From Vibrio plantisponsor (lineage in GTDB: Bacteria > Pseudomonadota > Gammaproteobacteria > Enterobacterales > Vibrionaceae), in NCBI RefSeq assembly GCF_013041605.1, contig NZ_JABEQC010000011.1:98300-162299 (forward strand): a stretch of 64,000 nucleotides of DNA, given 5' to 3'. The translations under genes and the position numbers were made by a program. The notes beneath the pieces were generated by a model that did no database searches, had not been told where the DNA came from, and saw only the letters and a program-made list of their open reading frames with translations. Below, in pieces: positions 28,837 through 38,958 of the stretch. Positions within the stretch are counted from its first letter, which is position 1. Every line of letters begins with the position of its first letter.

Positions 28837-29511
28837 ATGAAGCGAAAATTTCTTCCTAGTGAATCCATGCCTCGTGAAAAACTGTTATCGCGAGGCCCTC
28901 AATCCCTTTCTGATGCAGAACTGCTTGCCATATTACTTCGTACTGGTACTCAAGGAATGAATGTATTGGAGTTGGCCGATTTTCTGTTACGAGAGTTTGG
29001 TTCGTTGCGATCTCTGTTTTCCTCATCAAAAGATCACTTTTGCCAACACAAAGGGTTAGGGGAAGCTAAATATGTGCAGATGCAGGCATCACTAGAAATC
29101 ACTCAGAGGTTTTTGGCAGAAACATTAAAGCGCGGAGAGGCTTTAACCAGCCCACAGCAGACTCAGTTGTATCTTTCGAGTGTGTTGCGCGACAGGCAGC
29201 GTGAGGCTTTCTATATTCTCTTTCTCGATAATCAGCATCGGGTTATTCAGGATGAAATCTTGTTTGAAGGCACCATTGATGCTGCCAGTGTCTACCCAAG
29301 AGAGGTGGTAAAACGCGCGCTTCACCACAATGCTGCGGCGCTCATCTTGGCGCACAATCATCCTTCAGGTGTGGCAGAACCTAGCCAGTCAGACAGAAGG
29401 ATCACCAGTCGTATCTCAGACGCTTTAGCTTTAGTGGATATTCGAGTCTTGGATCACTTTGTTGTTGGCGACGGAGAAATCGTCTCTTTTGCTGAACGAG
29501 GGTGGATGTAA
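28837..29511 (+). CDS. radC: RadC family JAB/MPN domain protein
   Basis: 224 residues. N-terminal helix-hairpin-helix-like part (about 1-90, with E-S-M-P-R-E-K-L and L-S-D-A-E-L-L-A) and a C-terminal JAMM/MPN+ domain whose metal motif reads H-N-H-P-S-G then S-x2-D (Q-S-D). Historically tied to DNA repair, but this is disputed and the biochemical role is unsettled. Located just before the rpmB-rpmG operon, the standard gammaproteobacterial position. AGGAGC ribosome-binding site. Confidence 0.92.
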   Translation: MKRKFLPSESMPREKLLSRGPQSLSDAELLAILLRTGTQGMNVLELADFLLREFGSLRSLFSSSKDHFCQHKGLGEAKYVQMQASLEITQRFLAETLKRGEALTSPQQTQLYLSSVLRDRQREAFYILFLDNQHRVIQDEILFEGTIDAASVYPREVVKRALHHNAAALILAHNHPSGVAEPSQSDRRITSRISDALALVDIRVLDHFVVGDGEIVSFAERGWM

Positions 29512-29960
29512 ACATTGATTGCCTCATTCTCGCTTTTTATGAGCAAACCCAAGCAGCAAATTGGAACAACACCTTGCCTAGTTTTGTATTTTCTAAAGAA
29601 AGAACGCGTCTAAAATGCAATGTTTAAACCTATCATTATGTTAAAAAACAACGCTTAAAAGAGATTTGTTGATGATTTCGCCTGAATGCGTAAAAAATGC
29701 TTAGCTTTCTGTCGTTTTCTGGTATGATTCGCACACATTTTTTGACACTAATTCAGCTCGCCAGAGAAAAAAGATCAGCGAATCCTGCAAAAAGGATCTG
29801 TTCGGGTCTTGAGCAATGGGTATCAAGTTAGTATAATGCGCGACCTTTGATAGCCTTGCGTGGATTTTCCATAGCGGTTTTTACCTCAGTTCTTTTTGAA
29901 CATTAAGAGGTTCAGCCAGCAAGGTTGATATCGAGCTGAAACGATTTGGAGAAGACATTC
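29512..29960. other. radC-rpmB intergenic region
   Basis: 449 bases. The only strong signal is the rpmB promoter at 29809-29837. A possible second -10 (TATGAT after TGG, near 29722-29729) has no good -35. No convincing sRNA, terminator or reading frame was seen in 29512-29800. Confidence 0.5.
29809..29837 (+). promoter_or_regulatory. Sigma-70 promoter of rpmB-rpmG
   Basis: TTGAGC (29809-29814), 17-base spacer, TATAAT (29832-29837). Consensus -10 and ideal spacing, as expected for ribosomal protein genes. It leaves a leader of about 115 bases. Confidence 0.8.
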
Positions 29961-30197
29961 ATGTCCCGAGTATGCCAAGTAACTGGTAAGCGTCCAGTAA
30001 CGGGTAACAACCGTTCACACGCACGAAATGCTACTAAGCGTCGTTTTCTGCCGAACCTACAAACTCATCGTTTCTGGGTAGAGAGCGAAAAACGTTTTGT
30101 TAAACTACGTCTAACTGCTAAAGGCATGCGTATTATCGACAAGAAAGGCATCGATGCTGTTCTTGCTGACATCCGTGCACGTGGCGAAAACGTTTAA
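29961..30197 (+). CDS. rpmB: 50S ribosomal protein L28
   Basis: 78 residues starting [12 protein letters not shown], with the family block [14 protein letters not shown]. The ATG at 29961 sits behind GGAGAAG; a TTG five codons upstream would add residues not found in L28. First gene of the rpmB-rpmG operon. Confidence 0.97.
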   Translation: MSRVCQVTGKRPVTGNNRSHARNATKRRFLPNLQTHRFWVESEKRFVKLRLTAKGMRIIDKKGIDAVLADIRARGENV

Positions 30198-30210
30198 GAG
30201 GAATTAAGCA

Positions 30211-30378
30211 ATGGCTAAAGGCATTCGTGAGAAAATTCGTCTAGTATCATCTGCTGGTACTGGTCACTTCTACACTACTGACAAAAACAAGCGTAACATG
30301 CCAGGCAAATTCGAGATCAAAAAGTTTGATCCAGTAGTTCGCCAACACGTTATGTACAAAGAAGCGAAAATCAAGTAA
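30211..30378 (+). CDS. rpmG: 50S ribosomal protein L33
   Basis: 55 residues, translated by hand: begins [15 protein letters not shown] and ends Y-K-E-A-K-I-K, with [12 protein letters not shown]. This is the zinc-free (C-minus) type: no CxxC pairs. GAGGAATTAAGCA provides the ribosome-binding site 13 bases after the rpmB stop. Terminated at 30404-30432. Confidence 0.97.
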   Translation: MAKGIREKIRLVSSAGTGHFYTTDKNKRNMPGKFEIKKFDPVVRQHVMYKEAKIK

Positions 30379-30403
30379 TTGATTGCTCTCTTTAAGTAGT
30401 AAG

Positions 30404-30432
30404 AAAACCCAGCCTATACGGTTGGGTTTTTT
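30404..30432 (+). terminator. Terminator of rpmB-rpmG
   Basis: AAACCCAGCC pairs with GGTTGGGTTT (one G-U) around TATAC, ending in a T-run to 30432. Confidence 0.85.
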
Positions 30433-30576
30433 CTTTTCTACGCTATACCTTTTTCTGCAAGCTTCCGCTTGAAAGGTTCACTGTTCTGACACTCCTCTCT
30501 AGGATCTGCATTTTCTTCCTGTTAATCTACATCCACGCTTTTACTAAGGATCTCCTCATTTATTAAGGATAGCTTC

Positions 30577-31059
30577 ATGCGTGTTGCTCCTAGTCGCCGT
30601 CGTCGGTGGAACAATATTCTTATTCTGGCTGTGGTGTTATTTATCGGGGTATTAAACCTCCCCGCCGTGATAAAAACCTACTTTATGGAACCGCCCGCAC
30701 CAGCTTACCCAACGTTGCTCAATGCAGAGTGGCAGCTACATGCGATACATTTTCCCCAGCTATCTTTAGAAAAGAACCAAGGTCGCTGGAGAGCGACGCC
30801 ACCAAGCAGTATTGCACCTGAAATATTGGTAGAACGCTGGAAAGAGTTGGTTGGTACTGAAGTCGATGATGAAACGTATCAGTCGTTCCAGTCTATTTTG
30901 CGCAATCCACAAACGGTAGAGGTGTGGTACAGCGATCGTGAAGAACCGCAAAGGATCACTTTTTATCAAACACCGCGTTTTTGGTTGTTCAAAAACTGGC
31001 AAGATAAGTGGATAGCCATTTCGGTTGAACAAGGCTACTTGTTGCCTGAGAACGAATAA
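30577..31059 (+). CDS. Small membrane-anchored protein of unknown function
   Basis: 160 residues; I do not recognise a named family. A basic N-terminus ([10 protein letters not shown]) precedes one hydrophobic helix (about 14-31), then a soluble region of about 130 residues rich in W and Y ([16 protein letters not shown]). The positive-inside pattern predicts an inner-membrane anchor with a periplasmic domain. AAGGATAG precedes the ATG. It lies between rpmG and mutM and ends 25 bases before mutM, so it is probably co-transcribed with mutM. Confidence 0.8.
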   Translation: MRVAPSRRRRWNNILILAVVLFIGVLNLPAVIKTYFMEPPAPAYPTLLNAEWQLHAIHFPQLSLEKNQGRWRATPPSSIAPEILVERWKELVGTEVDDETYQSFQSILRNPQTVEVWYSDREEPQRITFYQTPRFWLFKNWQDKWIAISVEQGYLLPENE

Positions 31060-31084
31060 TCAAAAGAATGAGACAGGAAGTGTT

Positions 31085-31894
31085 ATGCCAGAACTCCCAG
31101 AAGTAGAAGTCAGCCGTATGGGCATTTCGCCTCATCTTGTGGGGCAGAAAGTGCGTTCACTCGTTTTTCGTACGCCGAAATTACGTTGGGATATTCCCGT
31201 TGAGCTGAAACAGATGGAAGGGCAGGTTATCCGTTCCATTTCCAGACGAGCGAAGTATTTGCTGATTGAAACCGATATCGGTACGGCAATCGTGCATCTT
31301 GGGATGTCGGGGTCATTACGGGTGTTGGATGGGTTTATTACTGCAGGTAAGCACGATCATGTTGATCTCACGTTGAGCAATGGCAAAGTATTACGCTACA
31401 ACGACCCTCGACGATTTGGCGCTTGGCTGTGGTGCCCAATTGGAGAATCACACGCTGTGCTTGGTAATATTGGTCCAGAGCCACTAACGGATGAATTTGA
31501 TGCGCCATACATGGCTGAAAAGGCGAAGAACAAGCGTGTTGCGGTGAAGCAGTTCATTATGGACAACAAAGTTGTAGTGGGCGTAGGGAATATCTATGCC
31601 AGTGAATCGCTTTTTAGTTCTCGAATTCATCCACAACGTCCAGCTTGCTCTTTGTCTTTAGATGAGTGGAAAACGCTGGTGGCAGAAATCAAAGCGGTGC
31701 TTACCGGTGCAATAGCTCAAGGTGGTACGACGCTTAAAGATTTTGCTCAGGCGGATGGTAAACCTGGCTATTTTGCACAAGAGCTGCAAGTGTATGGAAA
31801 AGCAAAACAAGCATGTCCAAGTTGCGGTGAGCCGATCATCGATCTAAAAATCGGGCAGAGAAATACGTTTTTCTGCCCGATTTGCCAACATTAA
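31085..31894 (+). CDS. mutM: Formamidopyrimidine-DNA glycosylase
   Basis: Removes 8-oxoguanine and other oxidised purines and nicks the strand. 269 residues from the ATG at 31085, so that the catalytic proline follows the initiator Met (M-P-E-L-P-E-V-E); upstream in-frame codons would block that N-terminus. AGGAAG precedes it. Conserved lysine in R-R-A-K-Y-L, D-P-R-R-F-G DNA-reading loop, and a C-terminal zinc finger C-P-S-C ... C-P-I-C. Confidence 0.96.
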   Translation: MPELPEVEVSRMGISPHLVGQKVRSLVFRTPKLRWDIPVELKQMEGQVIRSISRRAKYLLIETDIGTAIVHLGMSGSLRVLDGFITAGKHDHVDLTLSNGKVLRYNDPRRFGAWLWCPIGESHAVLGNIGPEPLTDEFDAPYMAEKAKNKRVAVKQFIMDNKVVVGVGNIYASESLFSSRIHPQRPACSLSLDEWKTLVAEIKAVLTGAIAQGGTTLKDFAQADGKPGYFAQELQVYGKAKQACPSCGEPIIDLKIGQRNTFFCPICQH

Positions 31895-31907
31895 AAAAGA
31901 GTCAGGA

Positions 31908-32405
<498 letters not shown>

Positions 32406-32502
32406 CTATTGCTCTTTAGTGAACGGAATGGTCGTCATACTAACAAAAACACTTTGAAGTCGGTATGATTGAACCAGTTAATTTGAGTATAAACAGAACA
32501 GA

Positions 32503-33534
32503 ATGAAAAAGTTACTTGTTATCCGAAATGATAAAATTGGCGACTTCATGTTAGCGTGGCCAAGTTTTGCGATGTTGAAAGCTTCTATGCCTGATTGTCA
32601 TATTACAGCTTTAGTACCTAAGTACACGGCAGCGCTGGCTGAGTTATGTCCTTGGATTGATGATGTGATGATTGACCCGACGGAGAAGTCAGATAAAAGT
32701 GCTCAGAAAGCGTTAATCGAAGAGATCAAAGTGCAAAACTTCGATGCATCAATTAACTTGTTCTCAACTACCTACAACGCGTTGTTAGTGTGGAAGGCTG
32801 GGATTCGTTATCGTCTTGCACCTGCGACAAAACTGGCTCAAATCTTTTATAACAAACGCATCAAGCAGAAACGCTCTCAATCGGCCAAACCGGAATATGA
32901 GTACAACTTGGATTTAGTCAGAGCATTTTTGCGTGATACAGGTGTCACTATCGTTGAACCTGCCGCACCTTATTTGTCATTTAGCGACGAAGTATTGAAA
33001 GCTCAGCGAGACAAACTCTCAGAACAACTTGTTCTTGATGCCGATAAGCCTTGGATATTTGTTCATGCTGGAAGTGGTGGCTCAGCAAACAATCTAACCT
33101 TGGAACAGTACGCGAATTTAATTCAGGGCTTGGAAGGTGATCATGAAGTGGTGTTGACGGCAGGCCCGGGAGAAGAAGCTAAGGCCGCAGAACTAAAAGC
33201 CATTATTGAACAGCTTGGCGGTAAAGCGGCTCTGTATGATAAAAACGATGGTCTGGTTGATTTCACTCGCTCTATAGCTTGTGCTCAGCTGTTTATTGCG
33301 GGCTCAACAGGACCACTGCACATTGCTGCGACATTAGATGTACCAACGGTTGGTTTCTTCCCTGCTAAGCGTTCAGCCACTCCGCTGCGTTGGCGTCCTC
33401 TGAATTCAGAAGGTCGTCATATCGCATTTTGCCCACCACAAGCAGAAGACAAGCAGAGCCAAGAGAACATGACTCGAATTGATATTGCTACGGTTGTCGG
33501 ACAAGTTAATTCGTGGGCGAAAAATTTCCTCTAA
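32503..33534 (+). CDS. GT9 family (heptosyltransferase-like) glycosyltransferase
   Basis: 343 residues, GT-B fold. N-terminal V-I-R-N-D-K-I-G-D-F-M-L-A is the GT9 acceptor-domain signature. The C-terminal half has H-A-G-S-G-G-S-A-N-N and the donor motif G-S-T-G-P-L-H-I-A-A. GT9 enzymes use ADP-heptose to build the LPS core. This one lacks the WaaC/WaaF-specific features and may add a third heptose or another core sugar. Single-gene unit divergent from coaD, closed by the terminator at 33539-33569. Confidence 0.82.
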   Translation: MKKLLVIRNDKIGDFMLAWPSFAMLKASMPDCHITALVPKYTAALAELCPWIDDVMIDPTEKSDKSAQKALIEEIKVQNFDASINLFSTTYNALLVWKAGIRYRLAPATKLAQIFYNKRIKQKRSQSAKPEYEYNLDLVRAFLRDTGVTIVEPAAPYLSFSDEVLKAQRDKLSEQLVLDADKPWIFVHAGSGGSANNLTLEQYANLIQGLEGDHEVVLTAGPGEEAKAAELKAIIEQLGGKAALYDKNDGLVDFTRSIACAQLFIAGSTGPLHIAATLDVPTVGFFPAKRSATPLRWRPLNSEGRHIAFCPPQAEDKQSQENMTRIDIATVVGQVNSWAKNFL

Positions 33535-33538
33535 GACA

Positions 33539-33569
33539 CAAAAAAGCCTGAGTTCGATTCAGGCTTTTT
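33539..33569. terminator. Bidirectional terminator between GT9 and waaE-like genes
   Basis: AAAAAGCCTGA and TCAGGCTTTTT flank a short loop, giving T-runs in both directions between two convergent genes. Confidence 0.9.
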
Positions 33570-33572
33570 CAA

Positions 33573-34352
33573 TCATTTCTTATAGTTACTGTCGTTATTT
33601 CGAGCCCATAAGTCGGCATACTTGACGAATGTTGAGTGAGCAGACAGTAAAGATATCAAAAAGCCTTGTTTGCCATCCAGAAAACCACGTTTTAGTACAT
33701 ACATTTTCAGGAAGCAGCCGATGGCGTGGCCAATACCTTGGCTTAACGAGGATTTCTTTCCTTTTGCCTGACGTTGATCTGCCCAAGCTTTGGCATAACC
33801 AGCCGATTTTACTAAATAGTGGTGAATGTCATTGTAGGTGTAATGAATCGCATCCCCGTGAAGCGTCTCGACCTGCATATTGCCAGTCATTTCCACTTTC
33901 TCATGTACGAGCGCGTCATTATATTGAGTCAGTTTGGTTGGGTATAAACGCAGTACACGATCGGGGTACCAGCCACAATGGCGAATATATCTTCCAAATA
34001 CCCAGCTAAGACGTGCAAATTGGTAAAGCGTATTCGGTTTATTTTCTGCGACTGCTTTTAATACGCTTTCTTTAAGTTCTGGAGTGACTCGCTCATCCGC
34101 ATCTAGCCAAAGAACATAGTCTGATTCGACATGATTTTGCGCTAGGCGTCGTTGTGGACCAAAGCCTGGCCAAGTCGCGTTAACGAAAAATTTATCCGTG
34201 TAGCGACGAGCGATTTCTTCTGTGTTATCACTGCTACCAGAATCCAGAACAACTATTTCGTCGACCCAGTCATGTACGGTTTCTAAACAGGCTTCTAAAT
34301 GCTGAGCTTCGTTCTTAACAATTAAAGCTACGGCTAATGTCGGTTTGGTCAC
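33573..34352 (-). CDS. waaE: WaaE-like LPS core beta-glucosyltransferase (GT2)
   Basis: 259 residues, GT-A fold. N-terminal [13 protein letters not shown], the D-S-G-S-S-D-N-T loop and the metal-binding W-L-D-A-D-E-R match the WaaE/KdtX group that adds glucose to heptose I. GTG start overlaps the stop of the heptosyltransferase gene (GTGA), with AAGGA upstream. Specificity is assigned by family resemblance and by the operon with the heptose I transferase. Confidence 0.75.
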   Translation of the reverse strand: MTKPTLAVALIVKNEAQHLEACLETVHDWVDEIVVLDSGSSDNTEEIARRYTDKFFVNATWPGFGPQRRLAQNHVESDYVLWLDADERVTPELKESVLKAVAENKPNTLYQFARLSWVFGRYIRHCGWYPDRVLRLYPTKLTQYNDALVHEKVEMTGNMQVETLHGDAIHYTYNDIHHYLVKSAGYAKAWADQRQAKGKKSSLSQGIGHAIGCFLKMYVLKRGFLDGKQGFLISLLSAHSTFVKYADLWARNNDSNYKK

Positions 34353-35431
34353 GATGGATCCTTAGTAGTGCTAGTTGCTGCTATTTTAAAGTCATGTACC
34401 GCTTTATCAAACATTTGAATTACTTGCTTCGCGGTAATCCGGCTCATTGCCTGTTCATCTTTAACCCGGGTACGCCAGCTTACTTCTGATGGTGACTTTC
34501 CGGTTTCAGCGAGTAAAGCTTCTTCATAGGCAGATACAACATACTGACGATAATTATAGGGGCCAGTGCGCTCAGGATTATGGTGTGCATATAGACCGAT
34601 TACAGGCGTATTCATTGCATTCGCCATATGAGTAGGCCCGGTATCCGGTGCAATAACAAGATTAGCCTTATCGATTAAAGCCAGCATCTGTTTGAGAGTA
34701 CTTTGACCAACGAGATTGATGACTGGTTTAGCTAATTTTTGCTGGATACTTTCGGCGAGGTCTTTTTCTATTTTGGCAGGGCTACCAGCTAAGATAATCT
34801 GCCATCCTTGAGCTTGTGCGTAGGTAATAACTTCAGTGTAACCTTCTGCCGTCCAGTTTTTGTATCCTTTACTGGCTGCGGGAACAACAACGAGTTTGGG
34901 TTTGTCCGCGACAAAATGTTCATTTGCCCATTTCTCATCAATGAGCTGGTAGTTGAGTTCCCACTTTGCTTGTGTATCTTTAACACCCATAAACTCAACA
35001 AAAGCTAACAAACCATCTAAAACGTGAGTTTTATTGGGAGAAGGCACTTTAATGTTGGTAAACAGGGTTTGAAAATCTTGGCTGCGCTCTTTGTCAAAAC
35101 CTAGTTTGTACCTAGCCTTTATACCTAGAGTGGCAATGCTAGCGCGAAAAGCGTATTGCATATGGAGTAGGGCATCAAACCTGTCATTCTTTAGCTGCGA
35201 CCATAATGTTTGATAGGCTTTCCAGCCTTGTTTCTTATCAAACACAATCACACGAACGCCTGATAAATCTCCGATTAACTGAGCTTCCAGCTTCCCTGTT
35301 ATCCAAGTAATTTTCGTTTCTGGCCATTTGCGTTGAATTGCCTGAACCGCAGAAATGGTGTTACACACATCTCCGATAGCCGATAAACGTAAAATACAGA
35401 TTGATTGAGGAGCAGTTTGAAAAAGCGCCAT
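34349..35431 (-). CDS. opsX: OpsX-like LPS heptosyltransferase I (GT9)
   Basis: 360 residues from the ATG at 35431, which AGGTGG precedes by eight bases; an in-frame GTG four codons upstream overlaps that ribosome-binding site. [14 protein letters not shown] is the GT9 N-terminus, and the donor domain has [12 protein letters not shown]. The form of this protein and its place next to a Kdo kinase resemble Haemophilus OpsX, which puts the first heptose on phosphorylated Kdo. Alternative: another GT9 of the core. Confidence 0.7.
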   Translation of the reverse strand: MALFQTAPQSICILRLSAIGDVCNTISAVQAIQRKWPETKITWITGKLEAQLIGDLSGVRVIVFDKKQGWKAYQTLWSQLKNDRFDALLHMQYAFRASIATLGIKARYKLGFDKERSQDFQTLFTNIKVPSPNKTHVLDGLLAFVEFMGVKDTQAKWELNYQLIDEKWANEHFVADKPKLVVVPAASKGYKNWTAEGYTEVITYAQAQGWQIILAGSPAKIEKDLAESIQQKLAKPVINLVGQSTLKQMLALIDKANLVIAPDTGPTHMANAMNTPVIGLYAHHNPERTGPYNYRQYVVSAYEEALLAETGKSPSEVSWRTRVKDEQAMSRITAKQVIQMFDKAVHDFKIAATSTTKDPS

Positions 35432-35551
35432 GTAAGAACCCACCTAAATATTGAGTCAAGATTATGCAGAGTGCGCTATAAAATGTAAAATGCTAAGGCA
35501 CTTACGTTGTTCGCGTGAGTGATTGGTTGATTGTTGTGAGGATTTCGATTT

Positions 35552-36259
35552 TTGTTCAAGACACTAACAGAGAAAAACCAAACGATCTGGTTTGACGAAG
35601 CGTTATTAGCTGAAGATCCAATGCAATGTTTTGATGCCGATTTCTGGCAACGCCAAGACAAGGTCTTGGGGAGCGCAACGGGTCGAGGTACTACGTGGTT
35701 TGTCGATGGTGAAAAATGCTCGGCAGCGCTGCGCCATTATCGACGTGGTGGTCTGTTTGGTAAATTAGTGAAAGATCATTATTGGTTTCAGGGCTGGGAA
35801 AAAACGCGCAGTTATCAGGAATTCCAACTTTTGAACACGCTCATTAAAGCTGGTGTCAATGTACCCAAACCGATAGCGGCAAGAGCGGTAAAGCGAACTT
35901 TTTGCTACCAAGCCGACTTATTGAGCGAGCGCATTCCTAATGCTCGTGATTTAGTGTCTATTCTCCAGGAGCGAGCTTTGTCTGCTGAAATGTATAGAAA
36001 AATAGGCCAAGAAATCCGCAAGATGCACGATGTGCAAGTCAATCATACCGATTTAAACATCCATAACATCTTGATCGATGACCAAGAAAAAGTATGGATT
36101 ATCGATTTTGATAAATGTTTTCAACAAAATGGTGACAGTTGGAAGCAAAGCAATTTGAAACGGTTGACGAGATCGTTTGAGAAAGAAGTTGGTAAAAGAA
36201 ATCTCCAATATCGAGAAAACGATATGTCCAACGTTTTAATAGGTTACAAGAGCAAATAA
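35552..36259 (+). CDS. kdkA: 3-deoxy-D-manno-octulosonic acid kinase
   Basis: Phosphorylates O-4 of the single Kdo on lipid IVA. 235 residues; TTG start (no ATG nearby) behind GAGGA. Kinase-like core: R-H-Y-R-R-G-G-L near the N-terminus, then catalytic H-T-D-L-N-I-H-N-I-L (HxDxxxxN) and W-I-I-D-F-D-K (DFD in place of DFG), as in KdkA/WaaP. Divergent from opsX; its stop overlaps the next GT start (TAATG). Confidence 0.9.
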   Translation: MFKTLTEKNQTIWFDEALLAEDPMQCFDADFWQRQDKVLGSATGRGTTWFVDGEKCSAALRHYRRGGLFGKLVKDHYWFQGWEKTRSYQEFQLLNTLIKAGVNVPKPIAARAVKRTFCYQADLLSERIPNARDLVSILQERALSAEMYRKIGQEIRKMHDVQVNHTDLNIHNILIDDQEKVWIIDFDKCFQQNGDSWKQSNLKRLTRSFEKEVGKRNLQYRENDMSNVLIGYKSK

Positions 36260-37302
36260 TGATGAGAAGAGTGGTTAGCCAAATACAGCGCTTTAGGGAT
36301 ATTATCCGTCGAAAGTTGGGGATATGGTTGTTCGATACAAAGAAAAAAGCCACTTTAAATCCTACTAATGTAAAGAGCATTCTGTTCATTCGTCATGACG
36401 CCAAGCTTGGAGACGCAATCGTATCATCTTGCCTTATTCGAAAGTTGAAGAAGTTTCGTCCAGATATTAGGCAGGTGGTTTTAACTTCGAAAGGTATGTC
36501 TTCGATGTTTAAAGACGATTTTGGCGTAGATGAAGTCGTCCATATCAAAAAGCGCCCTTCATATGATGAGATTCGAAATATTTGCCAGCAAATTGGCTCT
36601 GTCGATATGGTGGTATCTCTAAATCAAGATATGAAGATGAAAGATATTTACATGTTAAAGCATCTAGAATCACAGCTTAATGTTGGAGTAGACCCTGAAA
36701 TCAGTTTGATTAATATCAATATACAAAATGATATTTGTCATGCTCACTATGCTAAGAAGTTTGATTATATAGCTAAGTTAGTTGGGATTGATGCTCCAGA
36801 AGAATCATATATAGTTCCAGTTAAAGATGAATCGATACTTCGAGTTAAGCAGTTTCTAGTAGCAAAAGGAATTGAAAAATTTGTATTGTTAAACCCTTTT
36901 GGTAGCGGTAACGAAAGAAAGCTTAGCGCCGAGAAAATTAATGAAATTTTGTTGGAGGTTCAGAGCAAAAAATCTCTTCCAGTTGTGATTCTTTCATCTC
37001 CTGATACAAGAGAGCTTCTAGCATCCATGCCAATCGTATTTTCAGACAGCGTAGTACATTTTGACCAAAGTGAATCTATATTTGATGCAATAGCTGCAGT
37101 CAAGTTATGTGATTTAGTCATTACTGTTGATACCTCGATTGTCCATATAGCAGCAGGCTTGAATAAACAACAGATCGCTATTTATAGTGATGACAAGGCT
37201 AACTTTAAAAACTGGAACCCTAACTCCCCTCTTGCGAAAGTTGTTTTCACTCAAGGTGGTATAAATGTATTTAATATTGTTGAAAGAGATTTTATAAAAT
37301 GA
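36259..37302 (+). CDS. GT9 family glycosyltransferase, variable core region
   Basis: 347 residues. An extra basic N-terminal stretch (1-35) precedes the GT9 start I-L-F-I-R-H-D-A-K-L-G-D-A-I. The donor domain has L-L-N-P-F-G-S-G-N and V-D-T-S-I-V-H-I-A-A. Overlaps kdkA by one base. Base composition is noticeably more AT-rich than kdkA, the first of three such genes here, which suggests a strain-variable outer-core segment. Donor sugar unknown, probably a heptose. Confidence 0.78.
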   Translation: MMRRVVSQIQRFRDIIRRKLGIWLFDTKKKATLNPTNVKSILFIRHDAKLGDAIVSSCLIRKLKKFRPDIRQVVLTSKGMSSMFKDDFGVDEVVHIKKRPSYDEIRNICQQIGSVDMVVSLNQDMKMKDIYMLKHLESQLNVGVDPEISLININIQNDICHAHYAKKFDYIAKLVGIDAPEESYIVPVKDESILRVKQFLVAKGIEKFVLLNPFGSGNERKLSAEKINEILLEVQSKKSLPVVILSSPDTRELLASMPIVFSDSVVHFDQSESIFDAIAAVKLCDLVITVDTSIVHIAAGLNKQQIAIYSDDKANFKNWNPNSPLAKVVFTQGGINVFNIVERDFIK

Positions 37303-38282
37303 GAGTACTTGTTGTCAGTACAGATTGGTCAGGGTTAGTTTCTCCTATCGTAGATGAGATAAGACAGCAAGGCCATATCGTTGAGTATTTAGATCATTCT
37401 ATTTTGGCTGATTTTTCGTATTTTAATTATTTTGACCGTATTCAATCTAAAATTTTTAATGTTTTTTCTGGTGAGAAATATAAACATTTAAGAACAGAGG
37501 AGCAAATTGAAAGTACCCTGAGAGGCTTTTTTTACGGAAAAGACGTTTATGATCTAGCTGTTTTTACTAACCCTGATATTTTTAATGAGCGACATTTTAA
37601 ATTGTTCAAAAATAACTCAAGGAAATTGGTTTTGAACTTATGGGATAGCTTAGAAAGAATGCCGAAAAATAGGAGCAAGCTACATTTTTTTGATGTGATT
37701 AGAAGCTTTGATCCTGTTGACTGTAAAAATATGGGTTTTATACCAACAACTAACTATTTTCATATTCAAGAGCAAGTTATGCCTCAAAGAGAAATGTATG
37801 ACTATGATGTTTTCTCTGTAATGACTTTCTGTAAAGAAAGATATCCTTTAGTGGAAAAATTTATTGATGTTAATCCTGATCTAAAATGTAAAATATTACT
37901 TTACATTGATAATGAAAGAAAGCGGAAATATATAAGACATCCTAAAGTGCAAATTATAACAAAACCTGTATTAAAGGGTGATTTAAGGGAATTTATCTCT
38001 AAATCAAAATCTGTATTGGATTTAGGTTATGAAACTCAAAATGGTTTTTCTTTTCGAGTATTCGAAACGTTGGCATGGAATAAAAAGTTAATAACAACAA
38101 ATAAACATGTCATTGACGCTGATTTTTATAGAGAAAGTAATATATATTGTTTACCCAAAAACTATAAGGTCGCTGATTTTTTTATAGACTCACCTTATAC
38201 GCATGTTCCAGCTGATGTTAAAAATCAATATCGATTGGATGAATGGGTTAATAGATTATTGAACTTGGGTAAAGGATTATAA
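37299..38282 (+). CDS. Putative LPS glycosyltransferase (unassigned, CgeB/RfaS-like)
   Basis: 327 residues, very AT-rich. No family is clear by eye. The C-terminal half has S-V-L-D-L-G-Y-E-T-Q-N-G-F-S-F-R-V-F-E-T-L-A, resembling the C-terminal donor-site loop of GT-B transferases of the CgeB/DUF3880 type and of RfaS-type core proteins. N-terminal V-V-S-T-D-W-S-G looks like the start of a Rossmann domain. Its start overlaps the preceding GT9 stop by four bases (ATGA), so it belongs to the same core operon. Function beyond probable sugar transfer is not claimed. Confidence 0.6.
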   Translation: MRVLVVSTDWSGLVSPIVDEIRQQGHIVEYLDHSILADFSYFNYFDRIQSKIFNVFSGEKYKHLRTEEQIESTLRGFFYGKDVYDLAVFTNPDIFNERHFKLFKNNSRKLVLNLWDSLERMPKNRSKLHFFDVIRSFDPVDCKNMGFIPTTNYFHIQEQVMPQREMYDYDVFSVMTFCKERYPLVEKFIDVNPDLKCKILLYIDNERKRKYIRHPKVQIITKPVLKGDLREFISKSKSVLDLGYETQNGFSFRVFETLAWNKKLITTNKHVIDADFYRESNIYCLPKNYKVADFFIDSPYTHVPADVKNQYRLDEWVNRLLNLGKGL

Positions 38283-38456
38283 ATGGCTAGGAAAAAGCAA
38301 GTAAGGCAAAATACATTCAAAAAATATCAGATTAAATACGATAAAGTTAGGTGGAACTCTAGCATTAGACTGCCTGATGAACCGGTATATAGAGCAATTT
38401 ACAGTGTTTCCAAAAGGATATCGGCTCTGGACTATGGGGTCGAACTCTTACAGTAA
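38283..38456 (+). CDS. Short basic frame overlapping the acetyltransferase start
   Basis: 57 codons beginning M-A-R-K-K-Q-V-R-Q-N directly after the preceding stop, with a good ribosome-binding site (AAAGGA). From about 38377 it overlaps the acetyltransferase in another frame. It may be the original N-terminus of that acetyltransferase, separated by a frameshift near 38370-38380, or a short separate peptide. Confidence 0.3.
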   Translation: MARKKQVRQNTFKKYQIKYDKVRWNSSIRLPDEPVYRAIYSVSKRISALDYGVELLQ

Positions 38457-38958
38457 TAGTGAACTACCGGAAACGACTATCGTTGGAAGATATTGCTCAA
38501 TAGCCCATAATGTACAAGTGATGGAAGTTGATCACCCTTTGACTCGATTTACTTCTTCATTAGTAACTTATCAAAATGATTACTGGTCCTTCCCATTTGA
38601 AAAACCGTTCGATAATACTAAAAAGCCAGTTTTTATTGGTAATGACGTATGGATTGGTCAAGGAGTATGTATTAAACCGGGTGTAAGGATTGGAGATGGC
38701 TCTGTAGTCGGAGCAAATTCTTTGGTTACAAAGGATGTTCCCCCTTATGCTATTGTAGGCGGTTGCCCAGCTAGGGTTATTAGATATCTTTTTCCCAAGG
38801 AAGTAATTGAGAGATTGTTAGATGTACAATGGTGGAACTATGATATTAATTCCATCCAAAGTATAGATGTTACTGAAGATATAAAAGACATTCTTTGTTT
38901 TTTTGACATGAATAAAGAAAGCTTATTGGAATATAAACCGAATATTCTCATTTTATAA
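38377..38958 (+). CDS. CatB/WbbJ-like hexapeptide-repeat O-acetyltransferase
   Basis: 193 residues. Left-handed beta-helix repeats: T-T-I-V-G-R-Y-C-S-I-A, then V-F-I-G-N-D-V-W-I-G-Q-G, V-R-I-G-D-G-S-V-V-G-A-N-S-L-V-T-K-D-V, and the terminal Y-A-I-V-G-G-C-P-A typical of xenobiotic/serine-type acetyltransferases. H in M-E-V-D-H-P is the likely catalytic histidine. It probably acetylates a core sugar. The ATG has no close ribosome-binding site (AGGTGGA is about 21 bases away), so the true start may be at 38283 through a frameshift. Its end overlaps the convergent waaA by 11 bases. Confidence 0.75.
   Translation: MNRYIEQFTVFPKGYRLWTMGSNSYSNSELPETTIVGRYCSIAHNVQVMEVDHPLTRFTSSLVTYQNDYWSFPFEKPFDNTKKPVFIGNDVWIGQGVCIKPGVRIGDGSVVGANSLVTKDVPPYAIVGGCPARVIRYLFPKEVIERLLDVQWWNYDINSIQSIDVTEDIKDILCFFDMNKESLLEYKPNILIL

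Noticed and set aside
29700..29740. Second promoter or sRNA in the radC-rpmB gap
   Set aside because: An extended -10-like TGGTATGAT is present but no -35 and no downstream terminator, so it is not supported.
33629..34009. 126-codon plus-strand frame opposite the waaE-like gene
   Set aside because: Antisense to a gene with clear GT2 motifs; no supporting start signal.
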